From assembly GCA_038025085.1 (NCBI GenBank), contig CM076152.1, positions 29,267,501 through 29,331,500 on the forward strand: a stretch of 64,000 nt of DNA. Reading direction: 5' to 3'. Origin of the DNA: Tetragonia tetragonoides (lineage: Eukaryota; Streptophyta; Magnoliopsida; Caryophyllales; Aizoaceae). The notes below the pieces were generated by a model. That model saw only the letters and a program-made list of their open reading frames with translations. It was not told the DNA's origin and made no database searches. Each line of letters begins with the position of its first letter. Within the stretch, counting starts at the first letter, position 1. Positions 24,809-36,600 of the stretch are shown piece by piece. Position numbers and translations under genes: made by a program.

Positions 24809-26303
24809 TGTAAAAACCCTCGCCTTTCCGGCGCTAATTGAAATATTTAGTTGGAATTAATGGTTCTTAAATATATGCATGCGATTCAAATTAATTATAA
24901 AGAACAATAATTAGCAAATAAGAAGCCGCCACCAATTTTTAAGGAAACAATTGGAAACCCATTTCCTATTGGGAATTGACTCATGCCCATGGGGAGTAAG
25001 TATTGAGTTCGTGGATGTAGGTACAAAATAAACAAAATGAATCTCATCTAAATTACCCGTATTAACGGCCTCTACTAAGCTTATCCATGTCAAATATTTA
25101 TTTATGCTAGATGGTTCCATACATATCCGGTCGTCCAATAGTCCTAAATTAACTAGGCGGGTTAAGAGCAACCAAATTACCTACGTTATCACTTTGCACG
25201 ATTTAGATCCAATTTACATGCATACTATTAACAAGCATAAACATGATATAAAGCATTAAATTAACGCTCCAACCTACCAACTTTGCTAAATGCGCCAAAT
25301 ATTGCATATGCACATCAATAAAACCGTTAGTATCTTCAAAAGAATAATAAATAATGCAAAGGTGCTAACTTTATGCTAAAAGAAACCTAGGAGGCTACTA
25401 TATGCATGCAAAAACTATAAAAAGATGCAAACTTGCATAAACTAATAAAAAGACACAAACATTATATTAACTAATCATGCATAGTTATATACAAAATCAA
25501 AGGCATGCAAATTTATTCAACCATAATCAAAAGCTAAATAAAACATGATTAATGAACGATAAAACAAGAGATTTAATAAAGAATTAGGCCCTAGGATGGT
25601 TAACCTGGACGTTCTATTCGAACGGGACTAGTAGAATTGGGATTGCTCTTCGATCTTGGGTGCTAGGCTAGGTGTATTGCTTGCTTGGATCTCCAGATTT
25701 CTGAATTTGGGGAAATATGTGCTCTCAATGCTCTCAAAATTATGAACTGACTCCCCCCCCGCAGAAGAGGGTGAAAAGGAGTACTTATAGAGTTGGGGGA
25801 CGGATTTGGGGACCTAGGGCCGAAAGCCCGGCGCCAAAACTCGGCCCAGTCAAAAAATGGGTTCAGCGGCCACACGGAGGGCAGCTGAGGCCCGCGGTGG
25901 CCGCTGGGGCCAGCGCCTGGCCAGACAGCCCCCGCTGTCACGCGCTGGCCGCTGAGCGGCCTGCGAAGGCCGCCGGGCCTTGACGGCGCGCGCATGACTA
26001 GAGTTTTTGACTTTTTGTGCTCTGTAAATTACGAAATTGCCCTTGGGCTGGCCCGGGGGCCGGGATTGAGCGGTTTTGACCCAAATCTTCGAGACGCGAT
26101 ATCTCTTGATCCGGGAACCTGATTGAGGCAAGGTCAAAGGCGTTGGAATCCTTATAACAAAGGTTATCCAAAGACTTAGGTTTCAAGGAATTTGGTCTAG
26201 ATTTCCGAGCAATGTCCATTTCTACTTACGTTCATGTTAATCTATTACCATCATCATCGGGCGTTGCGGTGTCAGGGGATGAGAACCGATTAGGGTGTCT
26301 ACA
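24809..26303 (-). repeat. Solo LTR of element C type, flanked by AGTGC
   Basis: Starts TGTAAAAACC and ends GTGTCTACA, 1495 bp. AGTGC lies on both sides (24804-24808, 26304-26308), and PMD gene sequence of element B continues on the right. No internal retrotransposon sequence or PBS abuts it. It keeps the GC-rich part (about 25860-26030) that 10802-12148 has lost, and lacks about 20 bp near 24958. Confidence 0.9.
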
Positions 26304-26308
26304 AGTGC
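26304..26308. repeat. Right target-site duplication of element C (AGTGC)
   Basis: AGTGC directly follows the terminal ACA of the solo LTR. Joining 10801 to 26309 restores continuous exon 2 sequence of B's PMD gene, parallel to element C's uninterrupted copy near 13770. Confidence 0.88.
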
Positions 26309-28541
26309 GGTTTTGGGTGCGGGGTTCGGACCCCTTTTGAAAGCGAGGGACTCGGTTGAGCGAGTCAAAAGGTGCATTGGCCTCTTGTCTTTGGAACGTT
26401 TTTGGGATACTACCAACACGTTCCATTTCCCTAATGGGGAGATGATGATCTCTCCATCGGAGTTTGCTATGTTGACTGGGGTGCCTTGTGTGGGTACGCC
26501 CATTGTGTATGACATTTCCATCTGGAAACGTAAGACTGAGATGGTGGAGTTGTTTGGCCCTTGGGGGAATACCTGGGGTCACCATTATCGTCCCTATAGC
26601 GAGCTCTACGCCGCTTTGACTGATGTGAGGTGCAAGAGGTCTACCTCGGTGGAGCAGAAGGCGAGGAAGTTTATCGCCTATCTCCTTTCCACCACCATCT
26701 TTGGTGACAAGGGAGAGCGTATTCATGCTATTTACCTCCCTAGCTTGTTGGATTGGGAGAGGATGAGAGAGTACAACTGGGGGTTGCCGGCTATGCCAAT
26801 CTCTTGAGGTGCATGCGGTTTGCTTGCCGCGTGAATGATGAGGGATACAAGCAGTCGACTCTTCCTCCCGTGAGCTTGTGCGGTTTTCGGAAGGCCTTGC
26901 AGGTGCGTTTTGTTTTGTATCCATTTTGGTGATTTGCATGCTTTGAGTGTATGGTGCTTAGCATCATGTTTCGATGTAGCCATGGTTCTTTGAGCATTTC
27001 CCGGACATGGCGCCTACGGGCTGGGAGTTGGATTTCCCGGTTTGCAGGGCGTCGCGTCATATTGGTCCTGCGCCCTTTTCGACTCTCCAGCAGTATAGGG
27101 AGGCTCTCTTGCGCCTAGATTGGCACAAGGTAACGCAATTTTGCTTTTTATTTCATGGTTCGTATCTCTTGGTGTGGAAATATCTTATATTGCATGCTTG
27201 TGTAGATTGACTACTTCCCTTGGGCGAAGTACCATGGGTTGGCTCCGGATGCTATTCTTTCGTCTAGGGCGATAGACCGTCAGAGGATCTTGATCGCGGG
27301 TCCGTTCTCTTTTGAGTGGTACTTGGGAGAGCGGATCTTCCGTCAGGTTTATCCTGACGTGGCTGGCCCGAGGATTCCCTTGGATCCTCCCTCGACCATG
27401 TTCTTGATGAGGTGCCTATCTCGCGAGCAGGTTGCGGAGGCCATGGTGGGCTCGGATGCTATGCGGTATTTGAGGGAGCCTGCGGAGGACCTCGCAGGGC
27501 ACTATGAGCAGTTCCGTCGTGATCGCCTCATGCCTTCATTTGTGGGTTTGAAGGTAAGAAATTTTTTATGTTGTTATTCTATGCCTTTCTTGCTTTGTTG
27601 GTTTGCAAACCTTCTTTGCTTCGTAGGAGCCTCGGGTTGATGATGTTGATGTGGATATCCCGGATATGCGGGTCCGAGGTCGGGATTATGGTCGGAAGGA
27701 GTGCTGGGGAGAGATCCCGATGACGGAGGACCTTGATGTGGACATCCAAGGCCTTCCTCTTCCAGTTGGGCATCCACGGGTAAATTCGTAATTTTGCCTG
27801 TTGCATGTGATTTTTATTGCTTTTATGCTTGTATTGACTTTTTCTTTGCGTAGCTTGACCGTGAGCAGACCGAGAAGGTCTTCAGGATGATGCATGCCAT
27901 GAAGTCCTGGATTTCTCGAGCTCTCTCGAAGGGAACTTACTCGAGAGCTGACTTGGATAAGGTAAACTTGTTTTGCATCTTCAAAGTTGTATGCTTTGAG
28001 AAATGTATGTTATATGCTTAGTGGGTTGCAGGTTGAGTATCGCCGACCCTTTCCTCGTCGGTCACGACAGGTGGTATTGTCGGATGATGAGGTTGTGAGC
28101 TCGCCTGAGCGTAGTCCTTCCCGTGAGAGGAGTCCTCGGAGGGAGAGTCCTCGGAGAGAGAGGGAGCCTGTGCATCGGACGGACCGTCCTGGTGGGAGTA
28201 GGATGACTCAGTTCGTGGAGCCTAATCCTATGTCTATGTCGATGTATCCTTCTTATCCCGGGTATGCGGGGTATGCTCCTTATTGGTACCTTTACTACCA
28301 GCCCCCTGTCCCTGCTCCTATGATACCTACTGTGCCTCCTCGTTCTTCGTGGCGGTATGATTCGAGTTATGCTGGAGAGGGGTGCTCGTATCGGGAGCCA
28401 GCCCGTCATTCTTCCTTTGACCCTGGCCAGCTAGCGGCGTCGATCTTTAGCGATGAGCCTCGGAGGTCAGAGGATCACTTTGAGGTGCTCCGTTCAGATG
28501 CTGATGCGGGTGCAGATTTTTATGACAATGTATTTGTATGA
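26309..28541 (+). pseudogene. Element B PMD gene, rest of exon 2 to exon 7
   Basis: Exon 2 continues to 26902, then exons 26980-27129, 27206-27553, 27627-27779, 27854-27961 and 28032-28541, all with GT/AG borders. The PMD signature 'TNTFHFPNGEMMIS' and 'MLTGVPCVGTPIVYD' is intact. A one-base loss near 26790 shifts the frame late in exon 2 (GLPAMPIS for GLPGYANLL). The final exon has more RS repeats than C (SPERSPSRERSPRRES) and a Tyr/Pro-rich tail ending DNVFV. Exons 5 and 6 keep working acceptors (gtag), unlike in C. It is antisense to gag-pol and upstream of ORF2. Confidence 0.85.
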
Positions 28542-29314
28542 GATACATTCTTGAACATTTGTGTTGAAGAAAATGTTCGGACTTTGCTTTTTAATATATT
28601 GTTTTTTTATTGGTCCCTGCATACAATTATGCTAATGCAAACGCCCAGGTAGTCAAGCAAAAAGCGCAAGTAATAGCCATATAGCAAAAAATGGTACAGC
28701 CAAAAAGTTAAAATTGGGTGCACCTACCCCCCTAAAAAAAATGAAAAAAGAAAGGGGTGCCAAAGATGAAATAAAATTAATAAGTGTAAAAGGGATGAAC
28801 AAAATAAAAGATGATAATCATCCAAAAAAAAAAAAGAAATAAAGAAATTTTGGAGTTCCCATAAATAATTAAGGAAATAATAGGAAATAGCGATAATAGG
28901 AAAAATAGGAAACTGAGCCAAATCGGAGTCCAAAACGGTTAAGGAAAGTGTCCAAAACTGGGTAGAAGAGTGTTGTCTCGAAAGAGAGGCCCGACGGCCA
29001 AAGGGGGGCGTTCAGCGGCTGACGCGAAGGAGCGGGTGTCAAAACTTGGGCAGCCAGACTCAGCGGCAGAGCCGCGGAGGCTGGGCGGCTGGCCGCTGGG
29101 CCTGGGCTGCCATATCGGGGCCGCCGAACCTTCGGCGGCTGTCCTATGGGCCGCTGAAGCCTGTTTTCCGATGGGTTGCCTTATTTTCGTCTTTTTTTGT
29201 GCGAGCCCTATATAAGCCTTGGGTTAGTCCGGTTTTGGGACTTCACCTTTATTATTCAATAGTAATAGAGAGCGTTTTAGAGACAGAAACCTCCAATTAA
29301 TTTAGAACTCAGCC
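28542..29314 (+). promoter_or_regulatory. Element B spacer and ORF2 promoter
   Basis: An A-rich stretch (about 28680-28910) is followed by a GC-rich AGCGGC/GCCGCC cluster (about 28985-29160), a TATA box tatataag at 29209-29216 and the ORF2 start at 29315. The order and spacing match element C. Confidence 0.6.
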
Positions 29315-30859
29315 ATGACAAGTTTTGGAGTTAAGTTCGATAAGTGGTTGCAATCTATGACCCCTGAAGAGAGGATGAGACTTGTGCCCTTTCACTTGAA
29401 TGATTTCTTCCATCTGAAGCAAGTTCAAGTTGTCTAGAACCTTCTTGAGGCTGCGGTTGATTTTTGGGATGACAAGCTTCGTGTTTTTAGGTTCGGGTAT
29501 AACGAACTGTGCCCTGTTTCTGAAGAATTTTCTGCCATAATTGGGTTCCCTCATGATCAAGCTCCTGCAACTCCATCGCTCGGGGCCAACCTTGAAGGTT
29601 ATTATAAAAGGTATCTTGGTTTATCTGCAACACAAGCCTCTTCTGTGGCTAGAACCGATGAGCTAGACCTTAATGGTGTGATTGACATCTTTTTCCCCAA
29701 GGTAAAGGGATGATCATAATGAGACATATTATAGGCGTGCTTTTATCTTATGTCTCTTACATAGATACCTCTTTGTTGGTGGAGGTAATAATGGTAAAAC
29801 TTGTATGCTTAGAATTGTTGAACAAATTCAAAACGATTTTACCCCTATGTCTCTTGTTCTTGGTGAAACCCTAATGTGCTGGGATCGCAAGAAGCAAGAA
29901 CCAACTCATGGTGGATGGACGGGAAGCCCTCTCTCCTTCAAGTGAGTGCTTGAATAATTGCTTTGGATATAAAGTGTGAATCTTTAATGGATGCCTAACT
30001 TTAATTTTTTGTTTTGTTTGTTTGAATTGGAGATATGGCTTTTGGAGCATATGTGCTTCATTGAGAGGCCGGCTAATGCACTCAAGTACCAACCAAAGCA
30101 GTTTCCTGCCCTCCGAAGGCTTTATTATGAATCCACCATTGATGAATGGCGTGGATACCTTAAAGCTTGTCCTTTGCCAAGATGGATTGTCAAGTGGTGG
30201 GCCTAAAATCCGCAATCGGATGTAGCAAGGAGACGGGATATTATCAAATACTTGGTCTTCAAAATTTGACTTATATATTTCCTAGCCGTATCATGCAGCA
30301 ATATGGGAAACGTCAGATCATCCCACAGAAGGATAGTGTTGCGCCTGCAACCCGGGTTTTGACTATTAGTATGGTGAGATCATGGGAGTGTGCATGGGAT
30401 CGTCGCCCTAAGTGGACTATTCCTCATATCAAGGCCCCAACGGTGATATCTTCAGCTTATGAAGCTTGGATGGACTGTAAGACTGCGGAAGGTTGTCGTG
30501 CATGCAGAAAATCCGAACAAGATGATCTTAAGGCCCAATTGGTCAAGGCTAGCTTAAGGCTTTCTAACCCCAATGATCCTAAAGGGAAAGGTAAACAAAA
30601 GGGAGTCAAGCATGTGAAAAGTGTTCTTAACCCAAAGGCCAAGAAAGCTTTAGCCAAGATTACTACTAAGCCAGAGGAGAAGCCCCAAATTCGGGCCAAC
30701 GATCATGAAGCCTCTACAAGTGATCCTCTATTAGAGTTTGAAAAAGAAGAAGAGCCCGTGGTCCGAGAGAGATGGGCTCCCAAGGAACGCGAAGTGGAAG
30801 GCCCAAAGGTTGCTGAATCCATGGAAGATGTTGTCCCTACTACCAAAGCTACGGAGTAG
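29315..30859 (+). pseudogene. Element B antisense ORF2 (DUF7745-like family), two exons
   Basis: The start MTSFGVKFDKW matches element C. Exon 1 carries an in-frame TAG near 29435 (VQVV then stop), and later frame changes near 29705 and 29930. The intron has a gtgagt donor near 29942 and an ggag acceptor before ATATGGC at about 30034. The first half preserves FWDDKLRVFRFGYNELCP and 'GANLEGYYKRYLGLSATQ'; the second half is a charged Lys/Glu-rich tail, open from 30167 to 30859. It converges on pol. Same family as C's ORF2; role unknown. Confidence 0.75.
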
Positions 30860-31288
30860 TCTATTAGGAAATACTCTTTTGGAGCATGTCTAGCTTAGGA
30901 TTGCCTTCTTTTTATAAATTTTTTTTTTATGCTTTAAATTCAATAAGGGTGATGTGCCCCCTTTTATTTTTAGGTAATTTATTTTTATTGCTTAGGAATT
31001 GCCAAGTCTTGTAATGGACTTTATTATTATTTATTTATGGAGACATGCTGATTTTAATATTGCAACCTTGTGTTTATTATGTGCACAAATTTTAACAACT
31101 TTTGAATGCGAATTTGATGAAGGGGCCGGGCCCAATTGTAATTGGGTTGTCCTACGTATCCTTTTAGGGGAATCAGGCCACTCGTAGTTCTTATCCGTTT
31201 TTTTTTTAACATTTAGTCCCGTTTTTTTTTTTTTGGGATTAGTTAGCATCGTGTGCACCTCTCGAAAGTGTTATATTGGGTGTCTTGC
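30860..31288. other. Element B convergent spacer with conserved block
   Basis: T-rich 3' UTR-like sequence with the conserved block at 31124-31190 (ggccgggccc, cctacgtatcc, ggggaatcaggcca, cgtagttc). The CCCAATTGTAATTGGG inside is one base away from the perfect palindrome of C. No gene seen. Confidence 0.55.
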
Positions 31289-34200
31289 CTAAGCATAGAA
31301 CCTTTTTAATTGATCCATGTTTATCCATTGACTAAATTCGATCCCGTCTAAATCTGTCAATCTTACAGCGCCACCTGTTAAGATCTTTGTGATAATAAAT
31401 GGGCCCGACCAGTTGGGTCGAAATTTGCCTCTTCGGTCAGTGACATTGGCCCTTACTTCTTTAAGTACTAAGTCTCCAACCTTAAGGTCCCTCATTTTGA
31501 GCATTTGGTTAAAGTGTCTAGTTAGTCTGTTCGGATAGACTCTTACATTGTGCAAAACTTGCAACCTTTTCTCATCAAGCATGACTAATTGGTCATAACG
31601 AGCTTGGACCCAATCTACTTCTGGGATTTGACTTTCTAAAACGATCCTTAGAGATGGGATCTCTAGTTCGATTGGTAATACATCCTCCATTTCGTAAACC
31701 AGGGAGTACGGTGTTGCTCCCGTTGATGCGCGAACTGATGTCCTATAACCCCAAAGTGCGAATGGTAGCTTGTCTGGCCAGTCATGATAATTTTCGGACA
31801 TTCTTTCAATGATTTTCTTGATGTTTTTGTTGGCCGCCTCTACTGCACCGTTTGTTTGCGGTCTGTAGGGAGATGACTTTCGATGCTGGATCTTAAACTG
31901 GGCTAAAAGCTCGATTACTTCTTTCATGAAGTGTGACCCATTATCACTGATGATTTCTTGGGGAACTCCGTATCTAGCTATTATGTTATTCTTAATGAAC
32001 TTTACCACATGCTTTGCTTTGAGCTTTGCGTATGATTGCGCCTCGACCTATTTGGTAAAGTAGTCGATTGCGACTAGGATATATTCGTGTCCCCCTTTTC
32101 CTGTTGGGGTTATTTTGCCGATGATATCGATCCCCCAAGCTGAGAAAGGCCAAGGTAAGGTGAAGGTATATAATGGGCTTGGTGGTAGGTGTTGTAGATT
32201 GGCTTGGGTCTGGCATTGTATGCATCTTTTGACAAACTCACAACAATCCTTCTCTATCGTTGTCCAATAATACCCGCGCCTTATTATCTTCCTAGATAGC
32301 ATCATACCATTCATGTGCGGTCCACACACTCCTGCATTTACTTCTCTTAAGACCTTATGGGCAGTTTCGGTACCTAGGCAGCGGAGGTTGACTCCGTTTG
32401 GGCTTTTCTTGTATATTTCACCCTGTACTTCCAAGAATTGGGCCGCGAGCCTTCTGAGTGCTTTCTGGGCTCTAGGGCTAGAGTCAGGAGGGTAGAGCTG
32501 GTAAACAAGTAGATTTTTTATATCGGTGTACCACTCATCTTCTTCATCGTGGAACACTTCCAGGGCGTCGCAATATGAAGGCTCGGATCTCCTTTGTACA
32601 CAGATGGGCATCATCCGAATAGTTTCGGGTATGTTAATCATGCTTGCTAACTTAGCCAAGGCATTTGCGAACTGATTATCTTCTCGTGGAAGGTATGTAA
32701 TTTGTATTTGATTGAAATACACTATGATCTTATCTAAGTATTCCTGGTAGAGTGCCAGGGATTCACTTTTAACCTTCCATATTTTGGAAATTTGGATAAT
32801 TATGAGTGACGAGTCCCCATAGACTCGGAGTGTCTTAATGCCAAGGCTTATGGCGGATTGCAGTCCTATTATGCAAGCTTCATATTCGGCGCCATTATTT
32901 GTAACCTCATGGTCCAGTTTGACCGAAATGGGTGTGTGTGCACCTTCGGGGGATAATATCAGTATTTCTACTCCAAAACCCTTTTGGTTGTATGCTCCGT
33001 CGAAGGTCATAACCCCTTCGTCTGGGAAGTGGTATTCGTCCTTGTGATTTGGTTCGTTTATGGCTTGGTCGGCCAGGTATTCTGAAATAGCATGCCCGTT
33101 TATGGCTTTTTGATGTTCGAACTTGAGATCGAACTCTGAGAGGAGAACGGTCCACCTTGCTATTTTACCATTTAGTAAGGGCTTTTCGAATATGTATTTC
33201 AAAGGATTTTCTCTTGATCTGATGTGGATCGTGTGTTAGAGCATGTAATGTCGTAGCTTTTTGGTAGTTGCTACTAGAGCTAGACACGTCTTTTCCAGGG
33301 ATGAGTAGCGGGTTTCATATTCCAGAAACTTCTTGGTTACATAGTATATTGCCTTCTCTTCCTTATCTACTTCTTGGGCTAGCATGGCCCCCATTGAAGT
33401 TTATGTGACCGTAAGGTAGAGTATTAGAGGCATGCCTGGGATGGGCGGTACTAGAACGGGTGGTTCAGATAAATAGGCTTTAATTTTGTCAAAGGCCTTT
33501 TGGCATTGCTCGTCCCATTACGTCTTTACCTCTTTTTTGAGTTTCTTGAATATGGGCTCACAAGTGATAGTTAGCTTGGAGATGAACCTGCTAATGTACT
33601 CGATTCTTCCTAGGAAGCCTTTTATTTCTTTTCCCGTTTTCGGAGGTGGCATGTCTATTATGGCTTTGATCTTGGATGGATCAATTTCTATCCCTCTGGT
33701 GCTTATGACAAATCCTATAAGTTTCCCGGATGTAACTTCGAATGCGCACTTCTTGGGATTAAGCCTTATATTGTACTTCCTAAGCCTGTCAAAGAACTTT
33801 TGAAGTGAGAGTACATGCCCTTCTCTGTCTTTGGACTTTATGATCATATCATCTACGTACACTTCAGCCTCTTTATGCATCATATGATGGAGTAAGGTCT
33901 TCGCGGTTCTTTGGTATGTGGCTCCCGCATTCTTAAGCCCGAACGGCATTACCGCATAGCAATAAGTGCCCCATTGTGTGATGAAAGTGGTTTTCTCTTC
34001 GTCCTCTTTGGCCATTAGGACTTGGTTATATCCTGCGTACCCGTCCATGAATGATAGAAGGGCGTGTCCGGCGGTGTTCTCTACCGAGACGTCTATGTGA
34101 GGTAAGGGAAAGTCATCTTTTGGACTTGCTTTGTTCAGGTCCCTAAAATCTACACACATTCGGACCGGTCCGTCCTTTTTTGGGACTGGGACAATGTTGG

Positions 34201-34330
34201 CTACCCAGTCGGGGTAATTGGCCACTCTTATGAAGCCTGCCTCTAGTTATTTTTGGACTTCCTCCTTGATCTTAAGAGCCCATTCTGGCTTCATTCTTCT
34301 TAGCTTTTGTTTGACTGGTTTGCAGTAGGG
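31289..34330 (-). pseudogene. Element B pol: RT, two RNase H domains, integrase (degenerate)
   Basis: Minus strand: RT about 33840-34330 with YVDDM near 33850, native RNase H about 33110-33460, archaeal-type RNase H about 32600-33010, and integrase 31289-32480 with HHCC, DYFTK, the 'PYRPQTNGAVEAANK' glutamate region and WSGPF. Integrase is nearly open. Relative to C a 27-bp in-frame loss near 33005 removes residues just before the first RNase H aspartate. Stops occur near 34247 (CAA to TAA), 33518 (GAA to TAA) and 33236. It is the best preserved integrase of the three elements. Confidence 0.88.
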
Positions 34331-36600
34331 GTTTAGCGGAATGGTATGCTGAGCAATTTGGCGGTCTATGCCTGGCATGTCCTTGTAAGACCAGGCGAAA
34401 ACATCTGTATAATTCTTTAGGAGTGTTACGAATTGTTCGCGTTCATTAGATGTTAAAGACAAGCCTATTTGCACATGGCGAGGCTCATCATTAGTTGCAA
34501 TGTTTATTGTCTCCGTTTCTTCGACTATTGAAGTCTTTTGCTCGTGTTCGATTAGTGCTTTAATAACTTCTTTCGACAATTCCGTTATATTTTCTGAATT
34601 ATTAGGAGTGAGGCAATTCGAGTAAGCAAAATCGACGTTCATAATATTAATAGAAGCGGACAATACATCAATGAGGTCATCGCTAAGGACCTTAGGAATA
34701 GACTGGGGTGGACTACCCGACACTTCTAGGATAACAGACTCAGAATCAGACTCGGACTCAGAATCGGACTCGGAATCTGAATTGGGCCCTCCTGTAGGAC
34801 CGTTGCGGATGGTGAACTTGTACTTGGCTCCCTTGACTGGAGTCCAATTCGTCTCGTGCTTCCAGGTGCTGCGGTCGGGCCCGATTGGGGCAACCAGCTT
34901 GGTCGGGTCGAAACCTTCATTGAAAAGCACAGTAAGGGGAAGTTTGGTAGTGGTCTCGTCGTACTGACGACGCTCTTCGCCAAATAAAATCCCAAAGTCA
35001 TTGGGTGCCATGTCATTAGCCCAATCTTTAGTGGATTGGTCCTCATTGGGAGGTATGGGTGTGTCTTCACGCATGAGGAAACAGTCTTGAAATGCCTCAA
35101 AGCCTGGCATTAGGATCCCGTTGATCGTGTATGGTTCAGGGAATCCATAGTAAGGGTATGGGTCGCCTTCCTGAAGGAATTGCCCGTTGAGGGTGAGGGG
35201 ATAAGGATCCATGTTATGTGCAATGGGTTTGTTAGATGCAAGGGCCCTTTTCTTAGCCATCACTTTGGATATGTAGGTCCTAACTTCTTGCCTTGTGGGC
35301 CTATAGCCTAGCCCAAATAAGTCATTTTTGATCTTGGTGTTCCAAAAGGCTTGAGCTACCTTGGGATGAGGGCCCAAAGTGGTGCCTGGGAAGTGACCTT
35401 GCTTTTTGAGTAAAGCATTCACATTGAGTGTGAGCTCTATTTTTTCTATGAAGGCTATCTTCTCAAAACCCCATAGCTCTTCGTCTTGCTCATTATGTTC
35501 TATCTTTAGGACTAGAGCTTTCTCAATCTGGGCTATCAAAGTATAAGCGCAGACCTCCAAGGTGGATCCCGACAAGGATAGTTTCACCTTTTGATGCAGA
35601 ATTAAGGCTACAGCATTTAACTCGTGTAACCAGGGCCTTTCCAAGAGTAGGTTGAAAGTGGCTGGAATGTCGATCACATGGAACTGGACCTTTTTCTCAA
35701 TGGGCCCAACATTGATATTCATGGGGAAGGTACCCAATACGTTACTTATGGAATTATCATAGGCCCTTAACCCTTGTGCGGAATGCGCGAGGTTGTTGCA
35801 GTCTATTTTGAGGTGTTCAGCAGTCCTCAAGGGGCATCATTTATAGCCGAGTCATTGTCGACTAAAGTCATAGGGACTTGTCTCTGTTGACAGATTACAG
35901 TAAGGTAACGGGCTTTGTTGTGGTGAATACCTTCGGGTGGAAGGTCTTTATCAGAAAAGGTGATTGGCGTGGATGACTTTCCTTGGATTAGGAGGTTGAC
36001 TACCTCTTCAGGAGTGGCATTTGGAGAAATGGTGATTGCGTTCAAGGCCTCCAGCACGACCCTTCTATGAGTGATAGAAGTGGTTAAAAGTTGCCATATG
36101 GATATGTCAGCTTTTGTTCTTTGCAGTTGCTTGAGGATATTGGTCCCATCATCTTCTTTCGCCATTTCCCTTTGGGCTGAATCCCTAGTGGGGATGGCTA
36201 CAGGCTCTACGGGTTGGATTTGAGATGGATCCATATAGATGTTTTCGGGCCTGAATTGGCTTCCCGATCTTGTGAGATAATTCAGAGCTTTGTCATCTTC
36301 TTCCTTCTCATCATCGGAGATATCATACCAGGCTTTGTCATTGGTTATGTCATGGACTTGAGGAGTCAACACATCTTCTGGATCAGTATATGCCCCATTA
36401 TCTTCCTCATCACTATCCCAAAGGCCGCAGACGTCGAGCGTGGATCTTGGGCCTGGGTATGGTGGTATAGCCTGTCCAATAGGTGTGATCAAATAGGAGG
36501 GATCAAACTCTTCTTCTATGTCAATAGCAAAAGAGTTCCCAAGGGGATTTTTGTTGTTACTGGGCGGTGGTGCATCTTTAGGCAATGGTATGGTGCCATT
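34331..36600 (-). pseudogene. Element B protease and linker regions
   Basis: An acidic linker (about 36240-36590) is followed by the retropepsin-like domain near 35860, where the active-site VDNGS of C reads VDNDS, replacing the conserved glycine. A one-base loss near 35838 shifts the frame right after it. The pre-RT region (34331-35830) then stays open for over 500 codons, including a Ser/Asp/Glu repeat (about 34735-34785). Confidence 0.82.

Noticed and set aside
24809..26303. Reading 24809-26303 as the directly attached 5' LTR of element C
   Set aside because: No PBS or gag start lies beside it; instead 231 bp of B's PMD gene with AGTGC precedes it.
26232..26939. 235-codon minus-strand frame
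   Set aside because: Shadow of PMD exon 2 on the opposite strand; similar shadows occur in C.
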